Assembly: GCF_039542035.1 (NCBI RefSeq)
Contig: NZ_BAABHJ010000005.1
Coordinates: 310,001-374,000, forward strand
Length of the DNA stretch: 64,000 bases
Source: Actinoallomurus liliacearum
GTDB taxonomy: Bacteria; Actinomycetota; Actinomycetes; Streptosporangiales; Streptosporangiaceae
Reading direction: 5' to 3'
The translations under genes were made by a program, and so were the position numbers. This document shows, piece after piece, positions 54,719-62,798 of the stretch. Under the pieces are notes generated by a model. The model was not told the origin of the DNA. It worked only from the letters and a program-made list of their open reading frames with translations, and ran no database searches. The first letter of the stretch is position 1; each line of letters begins with the position of its first letter.

Positions 54719-56224
54719 GTGAAGAAGTTCCGTACGGTCTCCGTGCTGGCGGCGGCCGCGATCGTGGTGACGGCCTGCACGGACGCTCCGAAGTCCACCG
54801 CGTCGGCCCCCACTCCCAGCGGCAGCACGCCGGTCTACGCCCAGCACATCTCCTGGCGCGACTGCGGCAACGGCTTCCAGTGCGGCAGCATCCACGTCCC
54901 GCTCGACTACGCCCACCCGACCGGCCGCCTTCTCACGCTCCCCGTGATCCGGCTGCCCGCCGAGGGCGGCCAGCGCAGGGGATCGCTCGTGCTCAACCCC
55001 GGCGGCCCCGGCGGCTCCGGCGTCGAGTTCGCCCGCGGCTCCGCCCGCTCGTTCGGCCCCGACCTGCGCCGCAACTTCGACATCGTCGGCTTCGACCCGC
55101 GCGGCGTCGGCCAGAGTCGCCCACCGGTCCGCTGCCTGACCGGCAAGCAGCTCGACAAGTTCTTCGAAACCGACACCTCGCCCACCGACCAGGCCCAGCT
55201 CAACGGTCTCGTCGACGTCAGCAAGATGTGGGCCGACGAGTGCAAGACCCGCATCCCCACGCTGCTCCCGTACGTCGGCACCGCCAACGCCGCCCACGAC
55301 ATGGACGTCCTGCGCGCCGCCCTCGGCGACAAGGGCCTCACCTACTACGGCGCCTCGTACGGCACCTACCTCGGCGCGTACTACGCCCAGGAGTTCCCCA
55401 AGCACGTCCGCGCCCTCGTCCTCGACGGCGCCATCGACCCGAAGCTCGGCGCCGACGAGATCAACATCGAGCAGGCCAAGGGCTTCGACACCGCCACCAG
55501 GTCCTTCGCCGCCGACTGCGTCAAGACCAAGGACTGCCCGCTCGGCACCGGCAGCACCGACGCGGCCCTCGACCGGCTGAGCCAGCTCTTCGAGCAGACC
55601 AGGCAGAAACCGCTCCACAACGGCCTGGGCGACGGCCGCACCGTCAACAACTCCATGGTCGAACTCGGCGTCGCCGCCGCGCTCTACAACAAGCAGACCT
55701 GGCCGGTGTTGAAACTGGCCCTGCGCAGCGCCATCGACCAGAACGACGGCACCACCCTCCTCCGCCTCGGCGACCTCCTCATCGAGCGCAACAAGGACGG
55801 CAGCTACTCCAACCAGACCGAGGCCAACATGGCCATCAACTGCATCGACAAGCCGTATGACCGCGACCTGGCAGCCTGGCAGAACCAGGCCGACCGCGCG
55901 AAGAAGGCCGCTCCGCTCTTCGGCCAGTTCGTCGTCTGGGGCACCCTGCCGTGCGGCTACTGGCCCGTCCAGGACAACACCAAGCCTGTCGCCTTCACCG
56001 CCAACGGCGCGAAGCCCATCCTGGTCGTCGGCACCACCCGCGACCCGGCCACCCCGTATAAGTGGGCTCAGGGCCTGGCGTCGCAGCTGAAGTCCGGCGT
56101 CCTGCTCAGCCTCGACGGCGACGGCCACACCGCCTACCTCCAGGGCAACCCGTGCATCACCACCGCCGTGGACCGCTACCTGGTCACCGGGACCCCACCG
56201 CGGAAGAACACCATGTGCCGCTGA
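54719..56224 (+). CDS. Exported alpha/beta hydrolase lipoprotein (tripeptidyl-aminopeptidase-like)
   Basis: This is a 501-residue secreted hydrolase of the SlpD/Tap group (TAP-like C-terminal domain). A lipoprotein signal ends at VVTAC. The oxyanion region LVLNPGGPGGSGVEFA, FDIVGFDPRGVGQS and the nucleophile elbow YYGASYGTYLG (Ser213) are followed by VVGTTRDPATPYKWA (Asp) and DGDGHTAYLQG (His). It would cleave peptides at the cell surface. It starts at a GTG and is followed by tRNA-Thr. A paralog lies at 59749-61329. Confidence 0.93.
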   Translation: MKKFRTVSVLAAAAIVVTACTDAPKSTASAPTPSGSTPVYAQHISWRDCGNGFQCGSIHVPLDYAHPTGRLLTLPVIRLPAEGGQRRGSLVLNPGGPGGSGVEFARGSARSFGPDLRRNFDIVGFDPRGVGQSRPPVRCLTGKQLDKFFETDTSPTDQAQLNGLVDVSKMWADECKTRIPTLLPYVGTANAAHDMDVLRAALGDKGLTYYGASYGTYLGAYYAQEFPKHVRALVLDGAIDPKLGADEINIEQAKGFDTATRSFAADCVKTKDCPLGTGSTDAALDRLSQLFEQTRQKPLHNGLGDGRTVNNSMVELGVAAALYNKQTWPVLKLALRSAIDQNDGTTLLRLGDLLIERNKDGSYSNQTEANMAINCIDKPYDRDLAAWQNQADRAKKAAPLFGQFVVWGTLPCGYWPVQDNTKPVAFTANGAKPILVVGTTRDPATPYKWAQGLASQLKSGVLLSLDGDGHTAYLQGNPCITTAVDRYLVTGTPPRKNTMCR

Positions 56225-56286
56225 TATGGGTGTACGAGGAGCCTGGAGAACCCGGTAGACTCTCTGCGTCACACCACGTGTGGCAG

Positions 56287-56359
56287 GCCGCCTTAGCTCA
56301 GTCGGCAGAGCGATTCACTCGTAATGAATAGGTCGTCGGTTCGATTCCGACAGGCGGCT
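56287..56359 (+). tRNA. tRNA-Thr (anticodon CGT)
   Basis: The 73-nt sequence folds as a standard cloverleaf: acceptor GCCGCCT pairs with AGGCGGC, D arm TAGCTCAGTCGGCAGAGC, anticodon arm ATTCACTCGTAATGAAT with CGT, T arm GTCGGTTCGATTCCGAC. CCA is not encoded. It reads ACG codons. Its 3' half is duplicated at 58945-58988. Confidence 0.96.
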
Positions 56360-56370
56360 CCCGTGTTGAC

Positions 56371-56401
56371 CTGGGCGTCTCTCCTTGGGAGAGGCGCCCA
56401 G
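56371..56401 (+). terminator. Terminator of tRNA-Thr
   Basis: A 14-bp stem (CTGGGCGTCTCTCC with its complement, one G-T pair) has a 3-nt loop and is followed by a T-rich run to about 56420, a strong intrinsic terminator 12 nt after the tRNA. Confidence 0.9.
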
Positions 56402-56419
56402 GCTCGTTTTGTTTCATTT

Positions 56420-56686
56420 TTGGTCTCATACACCGCTCCCCGCGCGGTCGACATGCGCCGGCGTTGCTAGGGCCGGCATCAGGGCCGCGCCACGAGCGTC
56501 GCCGGGTCTCTGTTCCGGCCGTGCTCGCGTCCATGCGGTCGCCGTCGTGGCGGCGATGTCGGCGACGGCGGTGCTCCTGCCGGGCCGATCGTGGTGGTTG
56601 GCCCGCTCGCCGGACTCCTCCAGGCCCCCGAGGTAGTGATCCGCCGACCGCTCTCATGCTCGCCCTGAGCGTGCGCTCTTGCCGAC
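56420..56686 (+). repeat. Copy A of a ~265-bp direct repeat
   Basis: This stretch, from TTGGTCTCAT to the CTCTTGCCGA end, recurs in the same orientation at 61446-61709 with only scattered differences. Long identical blocks include GCGCCACGAGCGTCGCCGGG and TAGTGATCCGCCGACCGCTC. Frames within it are not conserved between copies and look non-coding. It starts right after the tRNA-Thr terminator. Confidence 0.8.
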
Positions 56687-56780
56687 GGGAGTGTGCGGCG
56701 GACGGCGTCGGCCACCCGGTGTGTTCGGGCTTCATTTGGGCCCGTCGGCCGGGGCTGGGCTGTGGGGCAGGCCCCGGGTG

Positions 56781-57365
56781 TCACTGCGGGTCGGGCTCAG
56801 GGGCGGTGGTCGTCTGGTGGTCGGTCGTGGGGTGCGGTGATTCGTCGATCGGGAATTGGATCAGGCTCATCAGGCGGGGGCTGCGGCCGGGTTCCGGCCG
56901 GTTGTGCGTCCGGGCAGCGACGACGGCGCGGAACTCGCCGATCATCTCGGTGAGCTCGTCCTGGCTGAGCCAGAGGATGCCCTGTCGGTAGCCCACCAGG
57001 TCGGCGTACGGGTCGGCGCCGGGACGGTCGAGGTAGGCGTTGAACTCCGCGTGCAGGGCGGCCATGGCCGCGGCGAACCCGTGGCGGTGGTCGTCCAGTG
57101 ACATCGAGGCGCCCGCCTCCGCGTCGATCATTGCCCGGTCCCGACGCAGGCGGTAGCGACGCTCCACCGCGCCTCGTACGCGCTGCTCGCCGACGACCTC
57201 AAGCACTCCACCGTCGGCCAGCAGGCCGACATGTCGGTACAGGGTGGTCTTCGGGACCTCGGGCAGGCTCGCACACAGATCGGCGGTGGAGCGCACACGA
57301 CCGCCGGACAGGGCGTAGACGATGCGCAGCCGTACCGGGTGCAGGAGCAGATCTAGCGTGTCCAC
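56781..57365 (-). CDS. Winged-helix transcriptional regulator (ArsR-like HTH)
   Basis: This is a 194-residue regulator starting at a GTG: VDTLDLLLHPVRLRIVYALSGGRVRSTADLCASLPEVPKTTLYRHVGLLADGGVLEVVGEQRVRG, a winged-helix DNA-binding domain of the ArsR/HTH_20 type. The C-terminal half (MSLDDHRHGFAAAMAALHAEFNAYLDRPG... YRQGILWLSQDELTEMIGEFRAVVAAR) resembles the ligand/dimer region of YdfF-like regulators. It diverges from the erythromycin-esterase-family gene; a perfect 16-bp palindrome between them is the likely operator. This suggests the esterase gene is its target. Confidence 0.88.
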   Translation of the reverse strand: MDTLDLLLHPVRLRIVYALSGGRVRSTADLCASLPEVPKTTLYRHVGLLADGGVLEVVGEQRVRGAVERRYRLRRDRAMIDAEAGASMSLDDHRHGFAAAMAALHAEFNAYLDRPGADPYADLVGYRQGILWLSQDELTEMIGEFRAVVAARTHNRPEPGRSPRLMSLIQFPIDESPHPTTDHQTTTAPEPDPQ

Positions 57366-57392
57366 CGCCGAATTATCCCACGTTCGGTACCA

Positions 57393-57408
57393 TTCCCAAT
57401 ATTGGGAA
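57393..57408. promoter_or_regulatory. Perfect 16-bp palindrome, probable HTH operator
   Basis: TTCCCAATATTGGGAA is a perfect palindrome in the 63-bp gap between the divergent regulator and esterase genes. It is AT-rich compared with its surroundings and lies 27 nt upstream of the regulator start and 20 nt upstream of the esterase start, where a bound repressor would block both promoters. Confidence 0.75.
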
Positions 57409-57428
57409 CATTCGAGGGAGGCGTACGA

Positions 57429-58757
57429 ATGACCGAGGGCACCTCCACGGCGACGGCCGGGCTGAGCGGCCAGGCGGTGATGCCGCTGCGCACGCTGGAT
57501 CCGTCCGGGCCGCTGGACGATCTGGAGTGGCTGGATGAGGCGATCGGCGACGCGCGGGTGGTGGCGATCGGGGAGAGCGCGCACTACAACGGCGAGACTT
57601 ACCGACTCCGCCACCGCCTGCTGCGCTACCTGGTCGAGCGGCACGGGTTCGGTGCGTACGCAATGGAGTCGGGATTCGCCGAAGGATGGCGGACCGACGC
57701 GTGGGTACGGGGTGGTGAGGACGATCTCAGCCAGGTCCTGGCGAACGGCATGACCTCGCTGATGGGACTGTGGACCCAGATGCGCGCCCACCTGGAGTGG
57801 ATGCGGCACCACAACCGGACCGCCGCACGGCCGGTCGGCTTCTACGGCGCCGACCTGTCCGGCTCCAACACATCCCTGCTGCCGAGCCTGGACGCCGTCA
57901 TCGCCTACCTGGCGCAGGCCGATCCCGAGTACCAGGTGGATCCGAGCATCCGGGAGACGGCCGCCGTCTTCGCCGCGTCATCGGCGTTCTCCATCCCCAC
58001 GGCCATCGGCGCCTATGCACAGCTCGTGGCCCAGGCCAAGGACGCGCTGACCGCGGGCCTGGCCGAACTGACCGTGCGCATGACCGGACGCCGTCTCGAG
58101 TACACCCGGCGGACCACGGCCGGCGCGTACGAGCGGGCACTGCGCTCGCTGCACCTCACGATCACCATCGACGCGCTCGCCCGCGCGATGGCCCGCGGCG
58201 ACCGGCCGACGGTGATGTTCGACCGCGGCGCCGCGATCGCGGACAACCTCGAGTGGATCCTGCGCCGCGAAGACCGAATCGTACTGGCCGCCCACAACGG
58301 CCACATCCAGCGCTGGCCCTTCCCCCTGCCCGGGGTACCGGAGGCGGCGACACCTGCGGGCATGCACCTGGCCGACCGGCTCGGCGAGGACTACCTCGTC
58401 ATCGGTACGACCACGGGAACCGGCCAAACCCTCAACACCGAGGCCGACTTCTACACCGGCACGCTCTTCACGCAGATGGGGCCGCCGGAGCCCGGCACTC
58501 TCGACGCGCTCATGGCCGCCAGTCACGACGGGCCCTTCGCGACCGACCTTCGGCGGCTGTCACCGGCTGACGCCGACGCCGTCCGCGCCGCCGCCCGGCA
58601 ACGTTTCGGCGCCTTCCACGTCGACCTGAACCCACTCGACGCCTACGATCTCATCGTCCACCTCCCCAACGTCACGGCGGCCGAACCCGACCGGGCCGCC
58701 CTCGCCTGCTCCCCCGACGACGTACAAGAGACGTTCTCGCGCTGGAACCCGCGGTGA
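57429..58757 (+). CDS. Erythromycin esterase family protein
   Basis: This is a 442-residue protein of the EreA/EreB-like superfamily (PF05139). The family motif VVAIGESAHYNGETYRLRHRLLRYLVERHGFGAYAMESGFAEG holds the His and Glu residues of the active site; VGFYGADLSG and ILRREDRIVLAAHNGHIQRW are the other conserved blocks. Known members hydrolyse the lactone of macrolides, but many homologs (succinoglycan-biosynthesis-like) have other or unknown substrates. The ATG at 57429 has GGGAGG 7 nt upstream. It lies between tRNA-Thr and the duplicated tRNA 3' end, so it is probably mobile cargo. Confidence 0.9.
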   Translation: MTEGTSTATAGLSGQAVMPLRTLDPSGPLDDLEWLDEAIGDARVVAIGESAHYNGETYRLRHRLLRYLVERHGFGAYAMESGFAEGWRTDAWVRGGEDDLSQVLANGMTSLMGLWTQMRAHLEWMRHHNRTAARPVGFYGADLSGSNTSLLPSLDAVIAYLAQADPEYQVDPSIRETAAVFAASSAFSIPTAIGAYAQLVAQAKDALTAGLAELTVRMTGRRLEYTRRTTAGAYERALRSLHLTITIDALARAMARGDRPTVMFDRGAAIADNLEWILRREDRIVLAAHNGHIQRWPFPLPGVPEAATPAGMHLADRLGEDYLVIGTTTGTGQTLNTEADFYTGTLFTQMGPPEPGTLDALMAASHDGPFATDLRRLSPADADAVRAAARQRFGAFHVDLNPLDAYDLIVHLPNVTAAEPDRAALACSPDDVQETFSRWNPR

Positions 58758-58944
58758 AAACCAGGTCGACACCCGGAATCACGAACACCCTCTTCTGCCG
58801 CGATGATCGTAGAGCCGTCTCAAACGTGGTCTCATTCAGAGGTGCGTCAGGCGGGATCCGTACCCGTCCGCCGAGGTACGCCACATACCGTCTGAGCTGG
58901 CTGGGCGTACCTCAGTGGACGTTGCCGAACGGTTCTTACCGGAG

Positions 58945-58988
58945 CTCGTAATGAATAGGTCATCGGTTCGATTCCGATAGGCGGCTCC
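58945..58988 (+). repeat. Attachment-site-like duplication of the tRNA-Thr 3' half
   Basis: 44 bp match 56318-56361 (anticodon loop to just past the 3' end of tRNA-Thr) with two differences. The two differences are at paired T-stem positions (G-C changed to A-T), so the stem still pairs. No 5' half precedes it. This is the usual signature of an element integrated at a tRNA gene, with the tRNA as one attachment site and this copy as the other. Confidence 0.8.
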
Positions 58989-58996
58989 CAGGTCAG

Positions 58997-59025
58997 AGGC
59001 CCCTTCCGATCATCGGAAGGGGCCT
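58997..59025 (+). terminator. Terminator next to the tRNA 3' duplication
   Basis: AGGCCCCTTCCGA pairs perfectly with TCGGAAGGGGCCT (13 bp) around a 3-nt loop and is followed by TTT. Its position 9 nt after the duplicated tRNA end mirrors the tRNA-Thr terminator, so it may be the original chromosomal terminator displaced by integration. Confidence 0.85.
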
Positions 59026-59053
59026 TTTGCAACGCGTTTGCTAACAGCGGCTC

Positions 59054-59485
59054 CTACGCCGCCTTGATCGCCTTTGCGAACACGTCCGCCGCAGCCGTCT
59101 CGGCCGAGCGGACGACGTGCGCGTAGACCCGGAGTGTGATCGCCGGGTCAGCGTGCCCCAGCCGGGCCGTGACGACATGGACGGGGACGCCCGCCAGGAG
59201 AAGCGTCGTCGCGTGGATGTGCCGAAGGTCGTGCAGCCGCGCGTACGGCAGCGGTTCGGCCGGCGGCCTTCCCCCCTTGGGGTGGTTGTAGGCGTTGATC
59301 AGCATGCGGGGAGCGCGGTCACGGTGTCGGGCCGCTCTTGGTCGTCCCTTCCGCTCACCGTCGACCACACCCGCCGGCCCGGTAATGGTGATCTGCTTGC
59401 CGTCGAGGTCGACGTCAGACCAGCGCAGGTTGAGCAGTTCACCGCGCCGCGCCCCCGCGTACGGCAGGTCATCGAGGCGGCTCAT
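59054..59485 (-). pseudogene. Decayed tyrosine-recombinase integrase (C-terminal part)
   Basis: The ~143-residue frame keeps the catalytic pieces of a tyrosine recombinase: Arg in GARRGELLNLRWSDVDLDG, RLHDLRHIHATTLLLAGVPVHVV (HxxR), RLGHADPAITLRVYAH (His and the nucleophile Tyr). The N-terminal DNA-binding region, about 200 residues, is missing, and roughly 50 residues between GPAGVVDGER and LINAYNHPK are deleted. It reads towards the tRNA duplication, as integrases of actinobacterial integrative elements do. It is probably inactive. Confidence 0.85.
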
Positions 59486-59658
59486 AACGATGAACGCGTC
59501 ATCGCCGCCGTGAGCAGCAACTTCCGCGAAGCCGTCGCGTTACCTCACGGCCGCCGGCCTTGCACCGATGTCCACCGCCATCATCGGCCGCACCGATCCA
59601 GACCTCCGGCTGCTCAAACCCGAATGGGAGCGACGGCGAAGGCCATGCGGAGCCTGGC

Positions 59659-59691
59659 GGCCCAATGAGCAGCCGGGCAGCTCATTGGGCC
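59659..59691 (-). terminator. Terminator after the second exported hydrolase
   Basis: GGCCCAATGAGC pairs perfectly with GCTCATTGGGCC (12 bp) around a 9-nt loop, 58 nt past the stop of the minus-strand hydrolase. Confidence 0.75.
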
Positions 59692-59748
59692 ATTCGTTGC
59701 CGGCTGGACCCTGATCTGTCCTGTCGGCTGTTGGCTCCGGTGGAGTGG

Positions 59749-61329
59749 TCAGGTCCGGGATCCGGCTTGTTGTGCGTCCTGCGGTGTTGGCGCCTTCTGT
59801 CCGTCGCAGCCGTTGTCGATCCGGCCGGTGGTGAAGTAGGCCACCACGTCTGCGGCGCATTCGGGCACGTATGTGGCTGATATGTGGACGTCGTCGTCGA
59901 CGGTGTAGACCTTGCCGCCGATGGCGGCCTGCATCTGCAGGGTCCACTTGTAGGCGGACATGATGTCGTAACGGTGCCCGGACAACACCAGCGACCCGCC
60001 AGTGCGGTGTACCCGGGTCTGTTGTACGGGCAGCGGCCAGCCGGCGCATCCGGCGCCGAAGTAGAAGGCCGTTACCGGGTAGCGCTTGAGGCGCTGCTGG
60101 TAGGCGGTCCAGGCGGCGGAGAAGCCGCTCCGGCTCTGATCTTCGTTGCAGATGGTCGCCCGGTTCATCGTCATGTTCATCATCTCGGGTGCGCCGGGGA
60201 CGGGCTTGGGCGGTTCGGCGCCGAGAATCTCTTTGACGGTAGGCGGTGCTTGGGGGCTGGTCGCGTCCCGCAGCTCGGCGAGCGCTCGGCCGGCCTGCGG
60301 CCAGTGAGGTGAGGTCATGCCGGCCAGTTGGGCGACCGAGGAGCCGTCGATGGGTCTGTTCAGGTCGGTGAACGTCTTGGGGTTGGCGTCGTAGTCGTGG
60401 CGCAGCTTCAAGACCGTGGCCCGCACCTGCTGCGCGGTGGCGCCCAGGCCGTACGTCGTGTGGTAGCGCGCGAGCCACGCCGCCATACGGGCGAAGTCAC
60501 GCTCTGTGGCCTCGGCGACTCCCTCGTCATGCTCGGCGAAGCTGGTATATGGCGGCGCCGGGCTGTCCAGGAAGACGCGCCCCGTACGGCCGGGGAAGAG
60601 GCTGCGGTACACCGCGCCGAGCCAGGTGCCCCACGAGAAGCCGAGGATGTTGAGCCTGCGCTCGCCGATTGCGGCCCGCACCCGATCCAGGTCCCGGGCC
60701 ACGTTCGCGGTGGTGAGCTGCCCGAGGAAGGCCGGATCGGACCGCCCGCAGGCGGCGTTGTCGGCCGCCGTCGCCTCGTAGATCCGCTCGGCCGACGCCT
60801 TGGTCAGCGGTCCGGGTCCCGCATTGGGAGGAGGCGTACCCGCGCAGTTGGTCTTGGTGCTGTAGTTCACCCCACGGGGATCGAAGCCGATGAGGTCGTA
60901 CCGGTCGTTGAGCTGGGCGATCACCTTGTTCCTGAGCGTCATCCTGATGGGGTCGAGATATCCGCTGCCGCCGGGCCCGCCCGGGGCCATCGCCAGCGCG
61001 CCGAGCCGGTGTTCGGTGTCCACGGCGCCCAGCCGGGTGACCGCGATACTGATCTTCCGGCCCTTCGGATGGCGGTAGTCCAGTGGGACGCTGATCGTCC
61101 CGCACTCCAGGCGCTTCATCTGCGCGCGGAACTGCGGTATCTGCTCGTTGGGGGTACCCAGGCTCGCGATCGCCTCATCGGAATAGGTGGGGCAGGGCTT
61201 CCAGTCGACAGTCGAACCCGACCGACTCGCCGCAGCGGCGGCCGGCACGGCGTTGCTCAGTGCCGCACTGCCCAGCGTCAGAACGACGCAGGCCAGACCA
61301 CCCATGCCCCCGACTCTCGCACGTCTCAT
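59749..61329 (-). CDS. Secreted alpha/beta hydrolase (tripeptidyl-aminopeptidase-like)
   Basis: This is a 526-residue secreted hydrolase, a distant paralog of the 54719-56224 gene. The signal peptide is GGMGGLACVVLTLGSAALSNAVPAAAA. Conserved parts are LECGTISVPLDYRHPKGRKI, LAMAPGGPGGSGY, DLIGFDPRGVNYS, the nucleophile elbow ILGFSWGTWLGAVY, and LVLSGHRYDIMSAYKWT (Asp) with VYTVDDDVHIS (His) near the end. It would cleave peptides or esters outside the cell. It lies beyond the decayed integrase and just downstream of repeat copy B. Confidence 0.92.
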   Translation of the reverse strand: MRRARVGGMGGLACVVLTLGSAALSNAVPAAAAASRSGSTVDWKPCPTYSDEAIASLGTPNEQIPQFRAQMKRLECGTISVPLDYRHPKGRKISIAVTRLGAVDTEHRLGALAMAPGGPGGSGYLDPIRMTLRNKVIAQLNDRYDLIGFDPRGVNYSTKTNCAGTPPPNAGPGPLTKASAERIYEATAADNAACGRSDPAFLGQLTTANVARDLDRVRAAIGERRLNILGFSWGTWLGAVYRSLFPGRTGRVFLDSPAPPYTSFAEHDEGVAEATERDFARMAAWLARYHTTYGLGATAQQVRATVLKLRHDYDANPKTFTDLNRPIDGSSVAQLAGMTSPHWPQAGRALAELRDATSPQAPPTVKEILGAEPPKPVPGAPEMMNMTMNRATICNEDQSRSGFSAAWTAYQQRLKRYPVTAFYFGAGCAGWPLPVQQTRVHRTGGSLVLSGHRYDIMSAYKWTLQMQAAIGGKVYTVDDDVHISATYVPECAADVVAYFTTGRIDNGCDGQKAPTPQDAQQAGSRT

Positions 61330-61445
61330 AAAAGAACCTTTTCCTCGTGGGAAACACGAATGCCGAGCAGACTGCCAAGGAGCCGGTCACAGCAACGTCA
61401 CAGAATCGGTCACCGCCTCGTTCACGGCGCACGCCGGTCCCGCCA

Positions 61446-61709
61446 TTGGTCTCATTCACCGCTCTCCCGGGCGGTCGGCATGCGCCGGCGTTGCTAGGCC
61501 GGGCGTCAGGGCGGCGCCACGAGCGTCGCCGGGTCTCTGTTCCGGCCGTGCTCGCTCCATGCGGTCGCGGTCGTGGCGGCGGTATCGGCCCGGCGGTGCT
61601 CCCGCCGGGCCGATCGCGGTAGCCGGCCCGCCCGCCGGACTTGCGCCACCGGCGTAGTGATCCGCCGACCGCTCTCATGCTCGCTCTGAGCGTGTGCTCT
61701 TGCCGAAGA
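61446..61709 (+). repeat. Copy B of the ~265-bp direct repeat
   Basis: This copy matches 56420-56686 in the same orientation, from TTGGTCTCATTCACCGCTC to CTCTTGCCGA. It occupies most of the 390-bp gap between the exported hydrolase start and the SDR gene end. No convincing gene lies in this gap, although the hydrolase promoter should be near 61330-61445. Confidence 0.8.
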
Positions 61710-61719
61710 GAGGTTGACG

Positions 61720-62724
61720 CTATGCGGCGTTGAGCGCATGCAGGAGGCGCCGTTCGTCGTGGTCGGAAAGCCCCGCGCGGCGTGGTCGTTCCGGGTCTCT
61801 GGTCAGTTCCCATGCAAGGGTGTCTGCGAGTGTCTCGGCGAGCGGCCGCGAAACCAGGCCCGCGGTTCTGGCCGCACTGCCGTCTCGAGAGCTGAAACCG
61901 GCGTACTCGGGCAGAGGCAGCCACAGAGGCAGGGAGCGTTCGCCCATCCACGGCGCGACGTCGTGGGCGAGCAGCCACTCTTGGTCGACCGACACTACCG
62001 AGCCGCGGTGGTCGGCCACCTCACGCGCTACCGCCAGGTGCTCGGGCAGGGCGAGCGTCTCGCCGACGACGTTGAAGACCCCGCTCAGGCAGTCCTCGCC
62101 GGCTTCGATGAGCCACGTCGCCGCATCGCGAACATCGACCACCTGCGTCATCAGGTCAGGCGCGTCCGGCACCAGCACACTGCCATCGTCGGCAGCCGGT
62201 CGGGCGAACCGCAGCGGCCAGTAGCCCGTACGGTCGAAGATGTCTCCTGGACCGCCGATAAGCCCGACGCGGGCGATGAGCGAACGGTCAGGGCCGAAAG
62301 CGTTCAACACGCGTCGCTCGCACGCGACCTTCGCCTGCCCGTACGTTTCCATGGTCTCCATGACGTCCCCGGCAAGCGCTGGGAGCAGGGCGGCGCCTTC
62401 GTCATCTCCGGGTCTGAAGTAATCGGCGTACACGTTCACCGACGAGACGAAAATGAATGATCCGGCGCAGCCGGCGAGAGCCGCGGTCGCGCGTTCGACC
62501 TGCCCCGGTTGACGGGATACGTCGACCACCACATCCCAATCGGTGCGCACGACTTCGCTGTAAGCATCGGGGCCGTCTCGGTCGGCGCGCTTGAACTCCG
62601 CGCCGCGCGGAACGGTCCCGGACTCCCCACGAGCCAGGCAGGTGACGTGGTGTCCACGTTCCAATGCCATCGTCGTGATGTAACCGCCGAGCCAGGCCGT
62701 GCCGCCGAGAACGAGGAGTCGCAT
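61720..62724 (-). CDS. NAD(P)-dependent SDR/epimerase family protein
   Basis: This is a 334-residue extended SDR. MRLLVLGGTAWLGGYITTMALERGH has a GxxxxGG variant of the Rossmann loop. DWDVVVDVSRQPGQVERATAAL, SFIFVSSVNVYADY and YGQAKVACERRVLNAFG (YxxxK) follow. The pattern resembles isoflavone-reductase-like or mRNA-binding-like epimerase proteins of actinobacteria that act on small secondary metabolites. No operon is evident: it stands 74 nt from the truncated LLM gene. Confidence 0.88.
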   Translation of the reverse strand: MRLLVLGGTAWLGGYITTMALERGHHVTCLARGESGTVPRGAEFKRADRDGPDAYSEVVRTDWDVVVDVSRQPGQVERATAALAGCAGSFIFVSSVNVYADYFRPGDDEGAALLPALAGDVMETMETYGQAKVACERRVLNAFGPDRSLIARVGLIGGPGDIFDRTGYWPLRFARPAADDGSVLVPDAPDLMTQVVDVRDAATWLIEAGEDCLSGVFNVVGETLALPEHLAVAREVADHRGSVVSVDQEWLLAHDVAPWMGERSLPLWLPLPEYAGFSSRDGSAARTAGLVSRPLAETLADTLAWELTRDPERPRRAGLSDHDERRLLHALNAA

Positions 62725-62798
62725 GCGAACAGTCGAGTCCGTCCGACAGGGTTTCCGGAAGGCGGTTCGCAGAGGGCGTAGCGCCGCATCGGAGTCGC

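Noticed and set aside
59486..59650. Possible coding remnant (RYLTAAGLAPMSTAIIGRTDPDLRLLKPEWERR)
   Set aside because: The piece lacks a start, is interrupted, and no family could be named; it may be a fragment but is not supportable as a gene.
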